From: JACQCE01 sp041484905
GTDB taxonomy: Bacteria; Nitrospirota; Nitrospiria; JACQCE01
DNA: 17,026 nucleotides
Direction of reading: 5' to 3'
NCBI GenBank assembly: GCA_041484905.1
Contig: JBGPIL010000023.1
Location: forward strand, 1-17,026
Each line of letters begins with the position of its first letter. The first letter of the stretch is position 1. The position numbers were made by a program, and so were the translations under genes. The notes under the pieces were generated by a model. It was not told the origin of the DNA. It searched no databases and saw only the letters and a list, made by a program, of their open reading frames with translations. Shown here piece by piece: positions 13,413 to 17,026 of the stretch.

Positions 13413-15800
13413 ATGCCCCATTCATCCCCTCTCCCCATTCTAATCGAAGTCCTGCTGCCCAAACCGCTGGCCCATCCCTTCCACTACCTGATCCCGGACG
13501 AGTGGCAGGCCCGGGCCGTGCCCGGCGTTCGGGCCGTCGTTCCGTTCGGCCACGAAGTGGTGACCGGCGTCATCGTCCACACCGGCGCCCCCCCGCCGGC
13601 CGCCGCACGGGGCAGATTACGCAGCATCCAGCAGTTGGTCGATGACACCCCGCTGCTGTCAGCCGAGTTGCTCGGATTGCTTCGACAGCTGGCCGATGAC
13701 TACTTCGTTCCATGGGGCGAACTCCTTCATGCGGCGATTCCCGCATCGCTCCTGCCGACCGGCGAACGACGCTATCATCTGGTGCAACCGGCTCAGACCC
13801 AACCGGGGCGAAGCCGACCCGCCCAGCACGTCATTGCGCTACTCCAACGCCACCCCAAGGGGCTGAGCCACGCCACGCTGGTCAAGCATTGTGCTACCAC
13901 ATCCACAACCCGACAGACCTCTGGAACCACCCGCCTGACCAGCCTCCTCAAACGATTGATCACAACAAAACAGATTTCAGTAACATGGCAAATAAAACCA
14001 CTTAAATTAGAAAAACAACCATTTTTAAATCAAAACAATACCACTTTACTGCTTGATAATGGCCTTAAAAGCGAATTATCATCCCACTTTAATGTAAACA
14101 CAACAACAGGAGAATTACACAGACTAACCGACATGATAACAGCTAAAAAACACAATGTTCTTGTCTATTTAACTCCTGATCATGGCCCAAAGCACGGGGA
14201 TCAAGTCTACCTGGCCGCGGCGGCTGCGACAGTCCGGGCCGGCCGCAGCCTGTTGTTGCTGGCCCCCGAGATCTCGCGTGTTGAAGCGTTGGCCGGCTGG
14301 CTGCAAAATCAAATGACCAGTTGTCCGGTCATCTCACTCCACAGTGAGCTGACGTCCTCGATCCTGGCGCAGCGCTGGTTGGCGCTTCGGGCGGCTTCCC
14401 CGCCGGTAATCGTAGTCGGCAGCCGCCTGGCGCTGTTTGCGCCGCTGCCGTCGCCGGGCCTGATCGTGGTGGATGAGGAGGCCGACCCGCTCTACAAGCA
14501 GGAGGAACGGCCGCGGCTCCACGCACGCGACCTCGCCATCCGCCGGGGCGAGCAGAGCAACATCCCGGTGCTGCTCAGCGCGCGCGCGCCATCGGTCGAA
14601 ACCTATTGGCAGTGTTGCGCCGGCCGATATCACTGGCTGACTCCGGGGCCGGGAGCAGGGCCAGAGCCAGAGATAGACGGTCCCGGGCCCGATCCGCGAT
14701 CAATTAACGCGCCACCGCTTATCAGCACGGGGCGCCTGGTGGTGATTGATCTGCGGACGGAACCACTGTCCGATGGCCTGCTGACCAAGCCGCTCATCGA
14801 TGCGCTGGCCGCACGGGTGGCCCGCGGGGAGCAGTCGCTGCTCTTCGTCAACCGGCGCGGCTATGCCCACAGCCTGATTTGCCGGGACTGCGGTGAACTG
14901 GTCCGTTGCGCCGACTGCCGGATTGGCCTGACCTACTACGAATCGGCCGGGGCCGATGGCAGCCACTTGCGCTGCCGCCGCTGCGGCGTGCGCCTATCCC
15001 CGCCGACGCTGTGCCCCCACTGCCAGGGGCACCGGCTGGGCCCGCTCGGCACGGGGACTCAGCGTGTTGAAAATGCTGTGCGGCGGCGCTGGCCTGACGC
15101 GCGGATTGTACGGGTGGACCGTGACGTGGCCGTCCAATCAGGCCGTGAAATCGGCAGCGGGGCTTCAGACGCTCTGGCCGCAGCCGACGTGCTCATTGGG
15201 ACACAACGCTGTTTGCACGCCCCCCCGCCACCCCGGCTCAGCCTAGTCGCCGTACTGGATGCCGAACTGGATCTCTCCCACCCAGACTTTCGGGCCGAAG
15301 AGCGGCAGTTGCAGTTGCTGATCCGCCTCCAGGGGCTCTTGCAGCCGGCGATCGATTCGTCGATTGCGCTGGTGCAGAGCCGGCAACCCGACCGTCCGAT
15401 CCTGCAGGCGCTGACCACCGGCCGGCTCGAGGCTTTCTATACCGAGGAAATTGCCCAGCGCCGCAGTTTGGGCTACCCGCCGTTCCGACGTCTGGCCGCC
15501 CTCCTTCTACGCGGCCGTCCTGTGGCAAACCGGGCCATCGTCGACCAGCTGGCTTCGGCCATCCGTGAGCAACTGGCCGCCCAGCAGGGTGAGGCGGTCG
15601 AACTGTGGGGGCCGATTCCGGCGCCCCCCACCTCCCACACTTCGATGACACGACACGGCAACACGGCGGCGTGGGAGTTGCTCCTGAAGGCCGAAACCGC
15701 CTCGGGGTTGCACCGAAGTCTCCAGGCGGTGACCCGATTGCCGCTGGCTGTCAGGCTGCGTGAGGCCCATGCCATGGAGATTGAGGTTGACCCGGCATAG
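13413..15800 (+). CDS. priA: PriA-like primosome protein with degenerate helicase motifs
   Basis: A 795-residue homologue of the replication-restart protein PriA, which recognises stalled forks and helps reload DnaB. N-terminal 3'-DNA-binding domain (ILIEVLLPKPLAHPFHYLIP, about 8-110), winged-helix region, helicase lobes and C-terminal domain (SLGYPPFRRLAALLLRG) are all recognisable. The zinc region keeps all eight cysteines (CRDCGELVRCADC; CRRCGVRLSPPTLCPHC). The motor motifs are lost: Walker A is GPKHGDQ at 258-264 instead of GSGKT, the DEEH box is DEEA (354-357), motif V is GTQRCLHAPPPP (from 596) instead of GTQMIAKGHDF, and motif VI is RLQGLLQPA (about 638-646) instead of QVAGRAGR. ATP hydrolysis is therefore unlikely. 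A Gly/Pro linker (about 410-430) and an AT-rich segment (residues about 184-256) are further oddities. ATG 13413 fits the family start. Confidence 0.9.
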   Translation: MPHSSPLPILIEVLLPKPLAHPFHYLIPDEWQARAVPGVRAVVPFGHEVVTGVIVHTGAPPPAAARGRLRSIQQLVDDTPLLSAELLGLLRQLADDYFVPWGELLHAAIPASLLPTGERRYHLVQPAQTQPGRSRPAQHVIALLQRHPKGLSHATLVKHCATTSTTRQTSGTTRLTSLLKRLITTKQISVTWQIKPLKLEKQPFLNQNNTTLLLDNGLKSELSSHFNVNTTTGELHRLTDMITAKKHNVLVYLTPDHGPKHGDQVYLAAAAATVRAGRSLLLLAPEISRVEALAGWLQNQMTSCPVISLHSELTSSILAQRWLALRAASPPVIVVGSRLALFAPLPSPGLIVVDEEADPLYKQEERPRLHARDLAIRRGEQSNIPVLLSARAPSVETYWQCCAGRYHWLTPGPGAGPEPEIDGPGPDPRSINAPPLISTGRLVVIDLRTEPLSDGLLTKPLIDALAARVARGEQSLLFVNRRGYAHSLICRDCGELVRCADCRIGLTYYESAGADGSHLRCRRCGVRLSPPTLCPHCQGHRLGPLGTGTQRVENAVRRRWPDARIVRVDRDVAVQSGREIGSGASDALAAADVLIGTQRCLHAPPPPRLSLVAVLDAELDLSHPDFRAEERQLQLLIRLQGLLQPAIDSSIALVQSRQPDRPILQALTTGRLEAFYTEEIAQRRSLGYPPFRRLAALLLRGRPVANRAIVDQLASAIREQLAAQQGEAVELWGPIPAPPTSHTSMTRHGNTAAWELLLKAETASGLHRSLQAVTRLPLAVRLREAHAMEIEVDPA
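13960..14180 (+). other. AT-rich patch inside priA
   Basis: About 220 bp have a much lower GC content than flanking coding sequence and use codons such as TTA, AAA, AAT and ACA that are rare in the rest of the gene. The frame is kept. It encodes residues about 184-256 (for example KPLKLEKQPFLNQNNTTLLL), between the winged-helix region and the degenerate Walker A. Confidence 0.8.
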
Positions 15801-15806
15801 CACCGC

Positions 15807-15838
15807 TAAACCCGGCGTTTTCCACGCGTTGCCGGGCC
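15807..15838 (+). terminator. Weak hairpin after priA
   Basis: CCCGGC and GCCGGG, separated by 14 nt containing TTTT, follow the priA stop at a few bases' distance; the downstream sequence is C/T-rich (CCCTCGCCCTCTT) rather than a pure T run. Termination is possible but not strongly supported. Confidence 0.35.
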
Positions 15839-15848
15839 CCTCGCCCTC

Positions 15849-15878
15849 TTGACCAACGCGCGGGGAACATGCGATGAT
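15849..15878 (+). promoter_or_regulatory. Weak candidate promoter for the nuo genes
   Basis: TTGACC (15849-15854), 18-bp spacer, GATGAT (15873-15878). The -10 match is poor, and it would leave about a 100-nt leader before nuoA. No better pair was seen in the 180-bp gap. Confidence 0.25.
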
Positions 15879-15980
15879 GCATTCTCGCAACACTGAATGA
15901 TCGTTGATGAATTACGATAGTCTGTAACGATCACACAGGGTTCCGGCCTCGGCGCCACCACACAACGGGGGGAGTGCAAG

Positions 15981-16364
15981 GTGGAAACGATCGCTTCCAG
16001 CGTCGAATATTTGTCCCATTACTTCCCGATTGTCATTTTCGGGGTACTGGCGGCCGTGTTCGGCCTCGGCACGCTGCTGATCAGTTACTATGTGCAACCC
16101 CACGAGGGCAACGCCGAAAAACTCAGCACCTACGAGTGCGGCAGCGAACCGATCTCGGACGCCCGGATGCCGTTTCCCGTCCGTTACTACGTGATCGCCA
16201 TGCTCTTCGTCATTTTCGACATTGAAGTGATTTTCCTCTATCCTTGGGCGATCGATTTCTACCGCATCGGCTTGGTCGGCTTGCTGGAGATGGGCCTCTT
16301 CATCGCGCTGTTCGGGCTGGCCTTCGTGTATGCCTGGCGCAAAGGGGCGTTGGAATGGGAATAG
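15981..16364 (+). CDS. nuoA: NADH-quinone oxidoreductase subunit A
   Basis: A 127-residue membrane subunit of respiratory complex I (ND3 homologue) with three transmembrane helices (about 13-37, 69-90, 97-119). The loop after helix 1 holds the conserved YECG (51-54), close to the quinone site, followed by PFPVRYYVIAMLFVIFDIEV with the family's FDIE acidic motif in helix 2. Start GTG 15981 is preceded by GGGGGGAG at good spacing. nuoB starts 22 bp downstream. First gene of a nuo operon that continues past the window. Confidence 0.95.
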   Translation: METIASSVEYLSHYFPIVIFGVLAAVFGLGTLLISYYVQPHEGNAEKLSTYECGSEPISDARMPFPVRYYVIAMLFVIFDIEVIFLYPWAIDFYRIGLVGLLEMGLFIALFGLAFVYAWRKGALEWE

Positions 16365-16386
16365 GGAAGAAGGGAGCGAAAGTCGC

Positions 16387-16887
16387 ATGACGGCCGAGCG
16401 GTTCAGCGGCGAAGCCGGCTTGGTCACATTAACGCTGGAACAGGCGGTCAACTGGGCGCGCAAAGGGTCGCTCTGGCCCTTGTCGTTCGGGCTGGCCTGC
16501 TGCGCCATCGAAATGATGACGGCCGTCTCCTCCCGCTATGACATCGACCGGTACGGCGCCGGCGTCTTTCGCGCCTCGCCCCGCCAGTCCGATTTGATGA
16601 TCGTCTCCGGCACGGTCTGCCGCCGAATGGCGCCGTTCATCCGCAAGGTCTACGACCAGATGCCCGAACCGCGTTATGTCATCTCCATGGGCTCCTGCGC
16701 GACCTCCGGCAACATTTACGACAGCTACAGCGTCGTGCAGGGCGTCGACCGCTTCGTCCCGGTGGATATCTATGTGCCGGGCTGCCCGCCGACCCCCGAG
16801 GCCCTCTTCGACGGCATTATGAAGTTGCAGGAAAAAATCATGCGGCAGAAGGTCTTCTCCTCCAAAGCCGTGACGGCGGCCACATGA
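16387..16887 (+). CDS. nuoB: NADH-quinone oxidoreductase subunit B (cluster N2)
   Basis: A 166-residue peripheral subunit (PSST homologue) that carries the terminal 4Fe-4S cluster N2 of complex I. All four ligands are in place: the vicinal C38-C39 in FGLACCAIEMM, C104 in SMGSCATSGNIY and C133 in VPGCPPTPEAL. ATG 16387 has a GGGAGCG ribosome site; a longer start at 16330 would overlap nuoA and adds unconserved residues. Its stop overlaps the start of nuoC (ATGA). Confidence 0.95.
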   Translation: MTAERFSGEAGLVTLTLEQAVNWARKGSLWPLSFGLACCAIEMMTAVSSRYDIDRYGAGVFRASPRQSDLMIVSGTVCRRMAPFIRKVYDQMPEPRYVISMGSCATSGNIYDSYSVVQGVDRFVPVDIYVPGCPPTPEALFDGIMKLQEKIMRQKVFSSKAVTAAT

Positions 16888-17026
16888 GCGACTTGCGATC
16901 GGTGGCAGAACGGCTCCAGCGGCAGTTCCCCAAGGACGTCCTGGCGGTTGCGGAATTTCGCGGCGATATGTCGGTGACCATCCGAAAGACGGCGCTGCGG
17001 GCGATCGGCCGGTTTTTGAAGGAGGA
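16884..17026 (+). CDS. nuoC: NADH-quinone oxidoreductase subunit C, N-terminal fragment
   Basis: ATG 16884 overlaps the nuoB stop. The 47 visible residues (MSDLRSVAERLQRQFPKDVL ... FRGDMSVTIRKTALRAIGRF) have the form of the NuoC N-terminus, with an early helix, an FRGDMSVTI strand and an RFLKE end. The call relies strongly on position after nuoA-nuoB. Truncated by the window edge. Confidence 0.85.
   Translation, partial: MSDLRSVAERLQRQFPKDVLAVAEFRGDMSVTIRKTALRAIGRFLKE

Overview
This is a GC-rich (roughly 60%) bacterial chromosome segment. A tetraheme c-type cytochrome, a nuoA-nuoB-nuoC start, a lone GspE/PilB-type ATPase, GlmM, ComEC and PriA, together with the style of the intergenic palindromes, suggest a Nitrospira-like bacterium (Nitrospirota). 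That assignment is inference from gene content; there is no rRNA or other decisive marker here.

Left part (1-3250). A type IIG (Eco57I-like) restriction-modification gene runs off the left edge on the minus strand and is cut by an in-frame amber codon. A plus-strand TIGR04282 (DUF2064) glycosyltransferase-like gene follows, with a textbook promoter so close to its ATG that the mRNA should be leaderless. It converges on a minus-strand cold-shock protein gene that carries a one-base frameshift and a long 5' leader. Next is a 700-bp island of palindromic repeats (about 2500-3250) around a 54-aa Cys-rich protein; one repeat supplies the C-terminal codons of the next gene.

Middle (3221-8080). A GspE/PilB-like ATPase with an extra C-terminal double zinc ribbon is followed by an AT-richer patch, all on the minus strand: a small secreted protein consisting of one RHS core plus a Cys-rich tail, a lipoprotein 20 bp downstream of it, and a secreted hypothetical protein broken by a frameshift. 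A 400-bp stretch full of hairpins separates this patch from comEC.

Right part (8081-17026). glmM, a tetraheme cytochrome c and comEC form a compact minus-strand operon (glmM and the cytochrome overlap by ATGA). Divergent from glmM is a priA homologue whose helicase motifs are all degenerate although its eight zinc-ligand cysteines remain: a pseudohelicase. It also contains a sharply AT-rich internal patch. The window ends in the nuo operon (nuoA, nuoB, start of nuoC) for respiratory complex I.

The points most worth a second look are the ATPase-dead PriA with its AT-rich insert, two hairpin/terminal-inverted-repeat families (one with compensatory stem changes, one nested inside the other), the orphan RHS/lipoprotein pair, and three separate reading-frame lesions within the first 6 kb.
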